Source: Croceivirga sp. (GTDB taxonomy: Bacteria; Bacteroidota; Bacteroidia; Flavobacteriales; Flavobacteriaceae). From it: a DNA stretch of 64,000 nucleotides. Below, one piece after another: positions 7,692-15,711 of this stretch (positions within the stretch are counted from its first letter, which is position 1; each line of letters starts with the position of its first letter). The stretch lies in the NCBI GenBank assembly GCA_028284285.1, contig JANQSA010000056.1, forward strand, positions 62,001 to 126,000. Reading direction: 5' to 3'. The position numbers and the translations under genes were made by a program. The notes below the pieces were generated by a model that worked only from the letters and a program-made list of their open reading frames with translations, searched no databases and was not told the DNA's origin.

Positions 7692-8543
7692 TTAATTATC
7701 GTTTAATTCCAGAATGGGTGTTTTGGGTTCATAACCGATCTCCTTGACCAGAGGGTTGGACAAAATACTTCCAAAAAACAAGTGTTTTCTATTTAAGAAG
7801 GCAATCATGTCGCAATTCCCACGCTCTATGAAAATTTGTATCCCTTTGGTAACCTTGGTGGCGGGTAAGAAGTGCATCTCGTAGTCCGTTCCCTTAAGAA
7901 TATCTTGTAAGAGCTCTTTATTGGCTAGTTCCTTTTTACTCAATTTCCCTTTTTTATCCTTATCGATGTGTAATACATGTATTGTTGATCCGTGGACTTT
8001 TGCAATTTCCACAAGATGGTTTATTTCCCTTTTTTTATAATTCGTTTTGTAGTCTGTTGGGAAAACAATTTCTTTTGGCGGCGAAAAGGCCGGGTTTTCC
8101 GGAACAGCAATTACAGGGCACTCTCTTATTTGTTCCATTACCGTAACCGTGTTGGTGCCAAATATCCTGGCTTTTGATGCGGTGATCCCTTTTGTCCCCA
8201 TGACAATGATATCTATGTCTTTTTGCACAATTAGATTTTTAATTGCTTCTACCAAACTGTTCAACGTACAAATAGTATGAAAGTGATGTTTTGGGTTTTC
8301 AGAACGTGATCGTATCATTTCCATCAAACGCGACATTCCTTCTTCCGAGTTGGCTTTAGCGGTTTCATAAAAATATTCCCCAGGTTCGGGTATCCTCATA
8401 CTATCCAATCTGTATCCGGACACCTGAAAAGCGTTCAGTAAGTAGAAATCACATTCAATGTCCTGGTACAATTCCTGTGCATAGCGAATAGCATTTATCG
8501 CATTCTTTGAATAATCCGTGGGAAGTAAAACTCTCTTGTTCAT
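7692..8543 (-). CDS. Universal stress protein, two Usp domains
   Basis: 283 aa starting MNKRVLLPTDYSKNA. ATP-binding signature in domain 1 only (GTKG, nine residues, GTNT, near residue 127). Domain 2 (PKEIVFPTDYKTNY...) has lost the glycine loop and ends in the subfamily pattern FLNRKHLFFGSIL...PLVKEIGYEPKTPIL, shared with the other members of the 8-14 kb array. First gene of a unit with the eRF1-like gene. The minus-strand promoter at 8604-8562 would give a leader of about 14 nt. Confidence 0.92.
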   Translation of the reverse strand: MNKRVLLPTDYSKNAINAIRYAQELYQDIECDFYLLNAFQVSGYRLDSMRIPEPGEYFYETAKANSEEGMSRLMEMIRSRSENPKHHFHTICTLNSLVEAIKNLIVQKDIDIIVMGTKGITASKARIFGTNTVTVMEQIRECPVIAVPENPAFSPPKEIVFPTDYKTNYKKREINHLVEIAKVHGSTIHVLHIDKDKKGKLSKKELANKELLQDILKGTDYEMHFLPATKVTKGIQIFIERGNCDMIAFLNRKHLFFGSILSNPLVKEIGYEPKTPILELNDN

Positions 8544-8561
8544 AACTTTTAGCTTTTATTC

Positions 8562-8604
8562 TAAAACTATATTGTAGCAGTAAGATCGCCTATGATATTG
8601 ATCA
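8562..8604 (-). promoter_or_regulatory. FNR/FixK-type box and -7 element for the 7692 Usp unit
   Basis: TGATattgATCA at 8593-8604, extended to ATGAT-N4-ATCAA, and TAgtTTTA at 8569-8562 on the minus strand; spacing 29.5 bp. Confidence 0.78.
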
Positions 8605-8627
8605 ATTTTCTGTTTGTGAATAGCGGA

Positions 8628-9482
8628 CTAATCTAGGTTTTTATCCTTGTATGGTAAAACCAAAAAAGGGAGGATACTGTGCAAGCCAATATTCCGGATG
8701 GTGGGTGTAATGAACAGCCTTTCTAAAAAACTGTGCTTGTTTTGTACCATGACCAGCAGGTTAACCGGCGTATTGGACAGGAAGTTATTCAAGGCTAAAA
8801 CCAATTCCTGATCGGGCATATCATGATGCTGCATGGGGATTTTTCCAAGGAATTTTTCCAAAGATCCCTTGTGCGTTACTTGTTCCCGGGTCAACCCTCC
8901 AGGTGCAGTAACATGCAGGATATGTATCTTGGAATGCCACAATTGTGCAAGTTGTAGTAACGGGCTGAACTCCGTGTTCTGATAGTCAATTTCAAAATCT
9001 GTTGCAAATAAGATTTCAGTTGGGGGAAGAAATGCATAGCGGGAAGGCACTACCAAAACCGGAACAACAGCTTTTTGTATAACATGTACGGTATGGGAAC
9101 CAAAAAGAACTGCTTTGGCACCCGTAGCCCCCTGAGTTCCCATAATGATCAGGTCAATATTCTTATATAACACTACTTTGTTCACTTCATCCACCAAAGT
9201 GTTAAAGGCAGAATATGTCACAAATGTATGTCTGGGATTTTGAAACCTTTTTTCCAGACTTTGTCTAAACGTATCCAAACCTTTTTCAGCAATGTACTGT
9301 TGGTCATCCGGGAGGCCCAATTGACCAGGGCTTCCAAAGGCATAGTCTATTCGGTAGATCGGGGGGGTATAGGTGTGTAAAAGGTAGAAAATGCAGGTAG
9401 TTTCTTTCAAAATATCCATGCTGTAGCAGGCCGCATTAAAGGCATTTTCTGAAAAATCTGTGGGAAGCAGTATGTTCATCAT
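8628..9482 (-). CDS. Universal stress protein, two Usp domains
   Basis: 284 aa; the gene starts with two ATG codons (9482 and 9479), the second giving MNILLPTDFS. Domain 1 has GTQG, nine residues, GSHT near residue 130. It shares with the 11955 protein a distinctive N-terminal loop (YLLHTYTPPIYRIDYAFG against YLLNTYTPVFYRVDYLIG), so these two are each other's closest relatives in the window. Domain 2 lacks the nucleotide loop and ends QNKHSFLERLF...PFLVLPYK. Transcribed alone from the box at 9544. Confidence 0.92.
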   Translation of the reverse strand: MMNILLPTDFSENAFNAACYSMDILKETTCIFYLLHTYTPPIYRIDYAFGSPGQLGLPDDQQYIAEKGLDTFRQSLEKRFQNPRHTFVTYSAFNTLVDEVNKVVLYKNIDLIIMGTQGATGAKAVLFGSHTVHVIQKAVVPVLVVPSRYAFLPPTEILFATDFEIDYQNTEFSPLLQLAQLWHSKIHILHVTAPGGLTREQVTHKGSLEKFLGKIPMQHHDMPDQELVLALNNFLSNTPVNLLVMVQNKHSFLERLFITPTIRNIGLHSILPFLVLPYKDKNLD

Positions 9483-9512
9483 CGCAACGGGAATTATGGC
9501 ATTGGATAATTG

Positions 9513-9555
9513 TAAAACTAGTTGGTGACAGAAATGTACCCTATGATCCTGATCA
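9513..9555 (-). promoter_or_regulatory. FNR/FixK-type box and -7 element for the 8628 Usp gene
   Basis: TGATcctgATCA at 9544-9555 and TAgtTTTA at 9520-9513 on the minus strand; spacing 29.5 bp. A second, longer palindrome (CCTGATC, 4 nt, GATCAGG at 9548-9565) overlaps the box and could bind something else. Confidence 0.75.
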
Positions 9556-9620
9556 TAAGATCAGGCCTAATTTTTAGCCTGGGACGGACCTGTACAAAAA
9601 CGCTGATTTTTTGAACGGAA

Positions 9621-9663
9621 TGACGTGGGTCATTTAGCTACTACATCTAAGCCTTTATTTTTC
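9621..9663 (+). promoter_or_regulatory. FNR/FixK-type box and -7 element for the 9680 gene
   Basis: TGACgtggGTCA at 9621-9632 and TAttTTTC at 9656-9663; spacing 29.5 bp. Predicted transcription start is about 9668, 12 nt before the ATG. Confidence 0.72.
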
Positions 9664-9679
9664 CAAAAAATCATAATTC

Positions 9680-10015
9680 ATGGAATTAGCGGACACTCAG
9701 CGCAGGCTGCTGGAGTATAAACAACATATTACTGCAAGGGAAAAGGAGCTTCTCGCCTCAATTGAGCACTTAAAGACCATAGATCATTTGGAAGAAGCCA
9801 GGGAAATTATACGTTCATTACGAGAGCTTAGCGATGAGAACAATCATTTGATCCGTAAGCTTTCCAATGGATCTGGGGAAGACAATTCGGGGCAAGCCTC
9901 CCTGGAGCTTCAGGCGAACAGGTTTTGTTTGGCATTTGATAAACTGCAAAACGTTCTGGAACTGTTTTTGGACCAATGTGTTGGCAATGATATGGATAAA
10001 AAGGAGGCCTGCTAA
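9680..10015 (+). CDS. Small helical protein of unknown family, FNR-box controlled
   Basis: 111 aa, almost wholly alpha-helical and charged: MELADTQRRLLEYKQHITAREKELL, then a leucine-rich helix (LEEAREIIRSLRELSDENNHLI) and a C-terminal amphipathic helix (AFDKLQNVLELFL). Coiled-coil forming; no signal peptide or membrane segment. No family recognised. It is the only plus-strand gene within the Usp array, lying tail to tail with the Usp gene at 10033 (17 bp between stops). Its own box and -7 element support it as a real gene. Confidence 0.75.
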   Translation: MELADTQRRLLEYKQHITAREKELLASIEHLKTIDHLEEAREIIRSLRELSDENNHLIRKLSNGSGEDNSGQASLELQANRFCLAFDKLQNVLELFLDQCVGNDMDKKEAC

Positions 10016-10032
10016 GGTTTTTCAGGTCGTTG

Positions 10033-10887
10033 CTATTCCACAAGATGCATTACCAGGAAGGGCACTTTGGTATTAAAGGCCACTTTTTTAATAACGGGCT
10101 CATCGGTTATTTTTTCAAAAAAACTATGCCAGTAATCAATCATGGCGATCATTCCTATTTGGTCGCTTTCCGCCACCATCTTTTGTATGGAGGTATTCAG
10201 GAAAGTTTCTTCTTTCATCTCCACAAATTCATAATCTGCCGTGTTAAGGTATTTTTTTACCAGCTCTTTCGCCTGCTGCTGTGCGGGCTCAAGTTCATTA
10301 TGTTTGCCCATATGCCCTACTATAATTTTACTCTGTAATAGCCCGGAAAGATCAAGTATAGGTTTAAATTCATAGGCCTCAAACATATGCTCATATCCGG
10401 TGACAAAAAGAATGGTTCTTTTTTGCAAGCTTTTTTCCCAGTTTTCCGGGACTACAATAATGGGGCAGAAGTTGATATTTTTAATAACCTTGTAGGCGTT
10501 GCTGCCTAAAAAAGCCTCCTTTAATCCTGTGGCGCCTTTTGTCCCCATAATAATGAGGTCAATACGTTCTTCCAGGACGGTTTTCCCAATGGTATCGGTT
10601 AGATTACCTGGCAGGGATATGGCTTGAAAGGTGTGTTTTGGGTGGGTAGTAGTGGATTTTGCCCGCTGTACTATTTTTTCAAGCTCCTGCTCGGACTCCT
10701 CCTTTAAAAGTTCATAAGGACGGGTCTCACCAGCCATTCTTATTTTGGTCATCAGTCCTGATGAGCTCCCCTGAAATGCGTTTAGCACAACAAAATGACA
10801 ATCCACCATATTAAAGACTGCCAGCGCATAGGCTATGGCGTTCCAGGCGTTTTCTGAAAAATCAGTGGGTAATACTATTCGTTTCAT
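10033..10887 (-). CDS. Universal stress protein, two Usp domains
   Basis: 284 aa, MKRIVLPTDFSENA. Domain 1 signature GTKG, nine residues, GSNA. Domain 2 is diverged (KRTILFVTGYEHMF, where siblings read FPTDY), so the usual acidic residue at the end of its first strand is lost. Ends DYWHSFFEKI...VPFLVMHLVE. Unlike its neighbours it has no recognisable FNR-type box within 200 bp upstream. It may once have been the last gene of the 13657-11093 operon, from which a GC-rich hairpin-bearing insertion at about 10940-11020 now separates it. Confidence 0.9.
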   Translation of the reverse strand: MKRIVLPTDFSENAWNAIAYALAVFNMVDCHFVVLNAFQGSSSGLMTKIRMAGETRPYELLKEESEQELEKIVQRAKSTTTHPKHTFQAISLPGNLTDTIGKTVLEERIDLIIMGTKGATGLKEAFLGSNAYKVIKNINFCPIIVVPENWEKSLQKRTILFVTGYEHMFEAYEFKPILDLSGLLQSKIIVGHMGKHNELEPAQQQAKELVKKYLNTADYEFVEMKEETFLNTSIQKMVAESDQIGMIAMIDYWHSFFEKITDEPVIKKVAFNTKVPFLVMHLVE

Positions 10888-10941
10888 CTGATTAAGATTT
10901 TGTGATACACTGAAATTAAGGATATCCTAAAATCTACTACC

Positions 10942-11020
10942 GATGGAACGGCTTCGCTCCTGCCAGTCGGTCGCCGCCGGCCAAAGCCTTTGGCGACAGT
11001 ATGCACGAAGGTTCGCAATA
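10942..11020. repeat. GC-rich hairpin-bearing segment between two Usp genes
   Basis: A stretch clearly richer in G+C than its surroundings, with arms GTCGCC (10970-10975) and GGCGAC (10992-10997) enclosing a smaller GGC/GCC hairpin. It separates the genes at 10033 and 11093, which otherwise resemble members of one operon. It could be a REP-like element, an attenuator or a relic of an insertion. The rest of the 205-bp gap shows nothing recognisable. Confidence 0.4.
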
Positions 11021-11092
11021 CTTGTTTTGATCCTATTCGGTAGGGTATGCTTACAATAGTTTGTACTCATTTCATATCCTGATTATTTCCTT

Positions 11093-11944
11093 TTAGCCTT
11101 CAAAATCCGGGAGCACCATTAATGGAATATTGGTTTTAAAGGCAACTTTAGTTACTACGGGTTCCTGGGTCATTTTCTCTAAAAAAGTATGGGAATAATT
11201 GGTAAGTACAATTAAATCCGCCTTTTGTTCTTCGGAAAACTCCCTAATGGCTCGCGCTACAGTGGTTTTTATGCTCACCTTATAGAAGGTATGGGGATAC
11301 TTTTCCAGTCGCTTTTTCAAGATGGATTTATTGGCCTGTTGATGTTCGTCCAGTTTAAACTCCTGGGCTACATGGAAGACCTTTATTTCACATTCCTTCG
11401 GGGCAACTAATTCCAGCAATGGGAACAATATATGTTTTGGGAAAAAGTGGGCATACTCTGTGGGGAGGACCACTGTCTTCAAGGATTTAAAATCAAATTC
11501 CTTAGGAACCGCTATTAACACACAGTTTTTTATTTGCTTTATTACTTTTACGGTGTTGCTTCCTATAAAAACTCCTCTTGCTCCGGATGCCCCTTTGGTT
11601 CCCATGACAATAGTTCCAATGTCATATCGTGAAATCATTTTTTTAACCCCACCGGCCAAATCCCCCATACAGGAGATAGTTTCAAAAAGATGATTGGGAT
11701 TAGCATGGTGGTCCTGAAGGTACTGGACTATTTCGGACAACTTTTTATCTGAGGCCTCCTGCAACGCATCATAAACGGTGCCTGCCCTCACACTGCTTTT
11801 AAAACCCCTCAGATTGGCGTCCTTTGGCTGGCAGGCGTGCATTAGATAAAAGCGACAACTGAAATTACCAAATAACTTCACCGCCGTAAATACTGCGTTC
11901 CAGGCATTTTCTGAGAAATCCGTAGGTATGAGAATATTCTTCAT
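11093..11944 (-). CDS. Universal stress protein, two Usp domains
   Basis: 283 aa, MKNILIPTDFSENA. Domain 1 has GTKG, nine residues, GSNT. Domain 2 (KTVVLPTEYAHFFPKHILFPLLELV) has Glu in place of the usual Asp. Ends NYSHTFLEKM...PLMVLPDFEG. Third gene of a Usp operon: 10 bp downstream of the 11955 gene, which is 11 bp downstream of the 12812 gene; all three should be read from the box at 13705. Confidence 0.92.
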   Translation of the reverse strand: MKNILIPTDFSENAWNAVFTAVKLFGNFSCRFYLMHACQPKDANLRGFKSSVRAGTVYDALQEASDKKLSEIVQYLQDHHANPNHLFETISCMGDLAGGVKKMISRYDIGTIVMGTKGASGARGVFIGSNTVKVIKQIKNCVLIAVPKEFDFKSLKTVVLPTEYAHFFPKHILFPLLELVAPKECEIKVFHVAQEFKLDEHQQANKSILKKRLEKYPHTFYKVSIKTTVARAIREFSEEQKADLIVLTNYSHTFLEKMTQEPVVTKVAFKTNIPLMVLPDFEG

Positions 11945-11954
11945 AGCTGGGTTT

Positions 11955-12800
11955 TTAGGATTCAGAAGTGTCCGGTAGCACTAAAAAAGGAACAGCGCAG
12001 TGGTAACCCACAGCATCAACATTTTGCTTAAACAACAGGCGTTGTAAAAAGGTATATTTTCTATTCATCATTGCCACGAGACCAATGTTGTTCTTTTCCA
12101 CATAGGTGTGCACTGTATTGGGCATATACTCCTCTGTGATGTCCTGGATCACTGTGGGAAAATCTTCCAATAGCTCCTGTAAATAGTGTTTACTTTCCTG
12201 TTGTACAGGGTTGAGGTCATCTTCAACGGCATGCACTACATGCAGGGTAGCATGGTGCTTCTTGACAATTTCAAATAAGGGTTCTAATTCTTCAGGCTGG
12301 TACTTGAACTGATAATCCGTAGGGAGTACTATATTTTCAAAAGGTTTGTATTCAAAGTCTTCCGGAATGGCCAGTACAGGAATTTCGGCTTTTCTTATCA
12401 CATGAACTGTGTTAGATCCCAGAAATATCTCTTTGGCGCCAGAGGCTCCTTTGGTACCCATTATTAAGAGATCAATTTGCTCTTTTTCACAAACTTTGTT
12501 TACCTCGTCGGTAAGCGTATTAAATGCAGAAAGTGTTTTGAATTGATGGTTAGGATTTTGAAATTTTTTTGTTATTCGCTCTACTGAGCGTTCCAAACCT
12601 GCCAGGGAGACATCTACCCCTATATCGGGAATAGCGCTCACGGCGGGTCCGCCAATAAGATAATCTACTCTATAAAATACCGGGGTATACGTGTTTAATA
12701 GATAAAAGGTACAGGATTCGTCTTTTAACAAGTGCAATGCGTATTCTATAGCGTTCCAGGCATTTCTTGAAAAATCGGTAGGTAAAAGAATTCTTTTCAT
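11955..12800 (-). CDS. Universal stress protein, two Usp domains
   Basis: 281 aa, MKRILLPTDFSRNA. Domain 1 signature GTKG, nine residues, GSNT. Closest to the 8628 protein by its N-terminal loop, which suggests array growth by duplication. Domain 2 (ENIVLPTDYQFKYQPEELEPL) keeps the PTDY motif but not the glycine loop. Middle gene of the three-gene operon. Confidence 0.92.
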   Translation of the reverse strand: MKRILLPTDFSRNAWNAIEYALHLLKDESCTFYLLNTYTPVFYRVDYLIGGPAVSAIPDIGVDVSLAGLERSVERITKKFQNPNHQFKTLSAFNTLTDEVNKVCEKEQIDLLIMGTKGASGAKEIFLGSNTVHVIRKAEIPVLAIPEDFEYKPFENIVLPTDYQFKYQPEELEPLFEIVKKHHATLHVVHAVEDDLNPVQQESKHYLQELLEDFPTVIQDITEEYMPNTVHTYVEKNNIGLVAMMNRKYTFLQRLLFKQNVDAVGYHCAVPFLVLPDTSES

Positions 12801-12811
12801 GGATATTGTAC

Positions 12812-13657
12812 TTATCGGGGTAGGTTTTGCATGACTAAAAAAGGTACTTTGATCTTTAAGCCTAATTTGTCAATTGAGGATTGGTATAACATATCCTCAA
12901 AGAAAGAGTGCCTGGAATTCACCATGGTCAGCATGTCTACATTGTTTGAGGTGATATTATCTAAAATTGCGTCAACCTTGTTTTTGATCGGTTGGGTTTC
13001 AAACGCAAGGTAAGCCCTTGAAAGCGTTTCTTTTAGGAAAATCTGGTTATCTATTTGACGATCACTTAGTTCATTGAAGTCTGAAATATATAGACAGCGG
13101 ACTTCTGATTTGAAATCACCGGCAAGGTCATCCAATAACTTGAGTTCCCTCCTTTTATAAGGAAGCATGTAATCTGTAGGAAAAAGAATGGTTTTAGGTT
13201 GTTGGTACTCAAAATCCGCGGGAACCGCCAAAACGGGACAAGTAACATATTTAAAAACCTGTATGGTATAACTTCCAAAAATGGTTGTATTATCACTGGT
13301 CTCTCCTTTTGTCCCCATTACCACAAGATCAATATTGTGCTGGTTTACAAAATCGTTCACAGCGTCTACCAGGCTATCAAAAGCGGCTATCGTCTCAAAC
13401 CTGTGCAAGGGGTTAGGAGGTTCTCCAAGCACTGCTGCGACCAATCCAGCCAACTTTTTTTCGGTTTGCTTTCGTATTTCCCGCTCTGTCTTTTTTCGCT
13501 CCTCAATACTGGTATTTTTAAATTTTGCGTATACTTCATCCGCAAAAGCGTGCAAAATGTAGAATTCGGTTCTTTTGCACTTAAATAGCTCCTGGGCATA
13601 GGTAAGAGCATGAAGGGCATTTTCAGAAAAATCAGTAGGAATAAGAACAGTTCGCAT
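12812..13657 (-). CDS. Universal stress protein, two Usp domains; first gene of a Usp operon
   Basis: 281 aa, MRTVLIPTDFSENA. Domain 1 has GTKG, nine residues, GSYT. A lysine-rich helix (NTSIEERKKTEREIRKQTEKKL, in part) replaces the loop seen in siblings. Domain 2 begins KTILFPTDYMLPYKRRELKLL. Ends NSRHSFFEDML...VPFLVMQNL. It leads the operon 12812-11955-11093, with the best -7 element of the island (TAcaTTTG) and a leader of only about 12 nt. Confidence 0.92.
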   Translation of the reverse strand: MRTVLIPTDFSENALHALTYAQELFKCKRTEFYILHAFADEVYAKFKNTSIEERKKTEREIRKQTEKKLAGLVAAVLGEPPNPLHRFETIAAFDSLVDAVNDFVNQHNIDLVVMGTKGETSDNTTIFGSYTIQVFKYVTCPVLAVPADFEYQQPKTILFPTDYMLPYKRRELKLLDDLAGDFKSEVRCLYISDFNELSDRQIDNQIFLKETLSRAYLAFETQPIKNKVDAILDNITSNNVDMLTMVNSRHSFFEDMLYQSSIDKLGLKIKVPFLVMQNLPR

Positions 13658-13673
13658 TGTAACCCGGTTTTCT

Positions 13674-13716
13674 CAAATGTAAGGGTACCTTTCTACCCAT
13701 AAAATGATTTTGGTCA
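13674..13716 (-). promoter_or_regulatory. FNR/FixK-type box and perfect -7 element for the Usp operon 13657-11093
   Basis: TGATtttgGTCA at 13705-13716 and TAcaTTTG at 13681-13674 on the minus strand, an exact match to the Bacteroidota -7 consensus; spacing 29.5 bp. Confidence 0.8.
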
Positions 13717-13741
13717 ACCTCTTTTTCGCTATCGGCCCACC

Positions 13742-14584
13742 TTAATCATGAATGACATAAAAAGGGATTTTGGTATGGAAACTGATCCTTTCCACAATAG
13801 AATCGAAAAGCATTTGCTGGATGAAGTTCAGGTTTTTAGCTACCATAATAATCATATCAATGTCCCTGCTTTCCACAAAACACTGTATGGCAGACTTTAC
13901 ATTTTTGTTGGTTACGGTGTGAAAGCTATAGTTTTTTGAAAAGGTCTCGCCCATAAAGTCCAATAAATACGCCTTGTTATTTTCTTGTTCCTGATTGAGC
14001 ACGGTTCCATTCTTCATTACATTCATAATTCTGAGCGTAGCTGAGTTTATTTTCAGCATTTCTGTTAAAGCGCTAAGGATCTTGTGGGAATAAAAAATAT
14101 TGAAATCAGTAGGAAAGGCAATCTCCTTTGGTTTGGTGAACCTTACGTCTTCAGGAACTACAATGGTGTTGCGCTGCACTTTTGTCACCACATCACCGGC
14201 GCTGCTACCCAGCACCTTTTCCCGTAATCCCGTGACCCCCTTAGTACCCATTACAATGAGGTCAATGTTTTTATCTGTGATCTGCGTCTTTACCGTGTCA
14301 ATAAAAAAACCGTGCTCGTTTAGCGCAATGAAGGAATGCTTTGTGTTGGTATTGGAAGCCTTAGTGCTGCTGAGGAGATCTGTCAGCATTTCTTTTGGTG
14401 ATTCCTTGAAGGTAATTCGTCCACTTCCCTTTATATGGGGAAGCGTTTCTCCTTGTGCATTTAACAGGGTATCTACGTGAAGTATAAAAAAATTACAGGG
14501 ACTGGCATCAAATAGAAGCTGAGCATATTTTAAGGCGTTTTTGGAGTTCTCCGAAAAATCCGTGGTGACTAAAACATTCTTCAT
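13742..14584 (-). CDS. Universal stress protein, two Usp domains
   Basis: 280 aa from ATG 14584 (MKNVLVTTDFSENS); the frame upstream contains only TTG codons and runs to the predicted transcription start at about 14599. Domain 1 reads GTKG, nine residues, GSSA. First-strand motif is TTDFS, not PTDFS. Domain 2 (KEIAFPTDFNIFYSHKILSAL) ends VAKNLNFIQQML...IPFYVIHD. Transcribed alone from the box at 14635. Confidence 0.92.
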   Translation of the reverse strand: MKNVLVTTDFSENSKNALKYAQLLFDASPCNFFILHVDTLLNAQGETLPHIKGSGRITFKESPKEMLTDLLSSTKASNTNTKHSFIALNEHGFFIDTVKTQITDKNIDLIVMGTKGVTGLREKVLGSSAGDVVTKVQRNTIVVPEDVRFTKPKEIAFPTDFNIFYSHKILSALTEMLKINSATLRIMNVMKNGTVLNQEQENNKAYLLDFMGETFSKNYSFHTVTNKNVKSAIQCFVESRDIDMIIMVAKNLNFIQQMLFDSIVERISFHTKIPFYVIHD

Positions 14585-14603
14585 CAATAACAACCTAATC
14601 CTA

Positions 14604-14646
14604 TAAAATTAACGCGCTAAAAGTATTTTTACTATGATTAAAATCA
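14604..14646 (-). promoter_or_regulatory. FNR/FixK-type box and -7 element for the 13742 Usp gene
   Basis: TGATtaaaATCA at 14635-14646 and TAatTTTA at 14611-14604 on the minus strand; spacing 29.5 bp. It lies in the 68-77 bp between the Usp gene and the end of the regulator gene at 14662, so the Usp gene has its own promoter even though both genes run the same way. Confidence 0.78.
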
Positions 14647-14661
14647 TGCCATCCTTCTTAT

Positions 14662-15711
14662 TCAACTCACACATTGCAGGGATTTTTCATCCAAAATTTG
14701 GATGTTTCTGTTGGTAATTGCAATTAAACCTTCGTTTTTAAAGTCCGATAGTGTACGGATAAGACTTTCCGTAGCTATCCCGGCTACCCCTGCCAAATCA
14801 CTACGTGCAATTTTCAAAGGTTCTCCTTTTTTATAATTCATCGTTTTGGAAAACTGTAACAGGGTACTGGCTGTGCGTTTTCTTACCGAACTATAGGCCA
14901 TTTGTAAGAGTTGCTTTTTGATATCTGTGATGCTATCGGCAAGAATTTCCAGGAGTTCTATTGAAACCTTTTGATTTTCTTCTAAAATGCCCCGAAGTTC
15001 AGATTTGGAAATACTGGCCAATTCTACATCTTCCAGGGCTACTGCATATTCTTCATAAGGTATGTTGTCCAACAAGGAATTAAATCCCAGAAAATCGTCT
15101 TCGGCATACAGGGAAGTAATCAATTCCTTTCCCTGCTCATCCAACGTATAGCATTTTACCGCACCTTTTAGAATGAGATAAACACTATTCGAATGTTCTC
15201 CCAGGCTATAGATATTTTCTTCCTTTTTAAACTTGACCGCGTCTCCGTGATCATCGAAAAAGTTTTTGAGCTGATTCAGTGTTCTAATCTTATTGGTCCT
15301 ATTGTTTTTCTTGTGCCATTCCGCCAAGGCACCCTTGAGCAGTTGCGCTTTTTTTAACCGGATCTGTATGGCGTTCAATAGTTCCTCCTCTTCAAAAGGT
15401 TTAGTGAGGTAATCATCTGCCCCCAGATCCATTCCTTTTCTAACATCCCTGTGTTCGGTTTTGGCAGAAACAAAAATAAAGGGGATATGACGGGTCGCTT
15501 CATACTCGGAAAGAAGTTCCAATACTTCATAACCGTCCATTTCAGGCATCATGATATCACATAAAATCAAGTCAGGAATTTCCTTTTTGGCCAGTTGGAC
15601 TGCGGTTTTTCCGTTTGCCGCTGCTATCACTAAAAAACCGGAGAGATCCAAAAGCTCTTCAATATTCTCGCGCAGGGAAGTATCGTCTTCAACTAACAGG
15701 ATTTTCTTCAT
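14662..15711 (-). CDS. Response regulator fused to a Crp/Fnr-type transcription factor
   Basis: 349 aa, same layout as the 1140 protein: receiver with D52 (CDIMMPEMDGYEVLE), SAK and KPF motifs; a cyclic-nucleotide-binding-type roll (about residues 140-255) without an FNR cysteine cluster; and a Crp winged helix with E315 and R319 in the recognition helix (ATESLIRTLSDF). It overlaps the end of the histidine kinase gene by 23 bp, so kinase and regulator form an operon and probably a cognate pair. Having E and R at these places predicts the TGA/TCA half-sites found across the island. Confidence 0.92.
   Translation of the reverse strand: MKKILLVEDDTSLRENIEELLDLSGFLVIAAANGKTAVQLAKKEIPDLILCDIMMPEMDGYEVLELLSEYEATRHIPFIFVSAKTEHRDVRKGMDLGADDYLTKPFEEEELLNAIQIRLKKAQLLKGALAEWHKKNNRTNKIRTLNQLKNFFDDHGDAVKFKKEENIYSLGEHSNSVYLILKGAVKCYTLDEQGKELITSLYAEDDFLGFNSLLDNIPYEEYAVALEDVELASISKSELRGILEENQKVSIELLEILADSITDIKKQLLQMAYSSVRKRTASTLLQFSKTMNYKKGEPLKIARSDLAGVAGIATESLIRTLSDFKNEGLIAITNRNIQILDEKSLQCVS

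Noticed and set aside
9548-9565. Palindrome CCTGATC-ataa-GATCAGG as the functional box of the 8628 gene
   Set aside because: Its centre does not lie 29.5 bp from the -7 element, whereas the overlapping TGATcctgATCA does. It may still matter as a second site.
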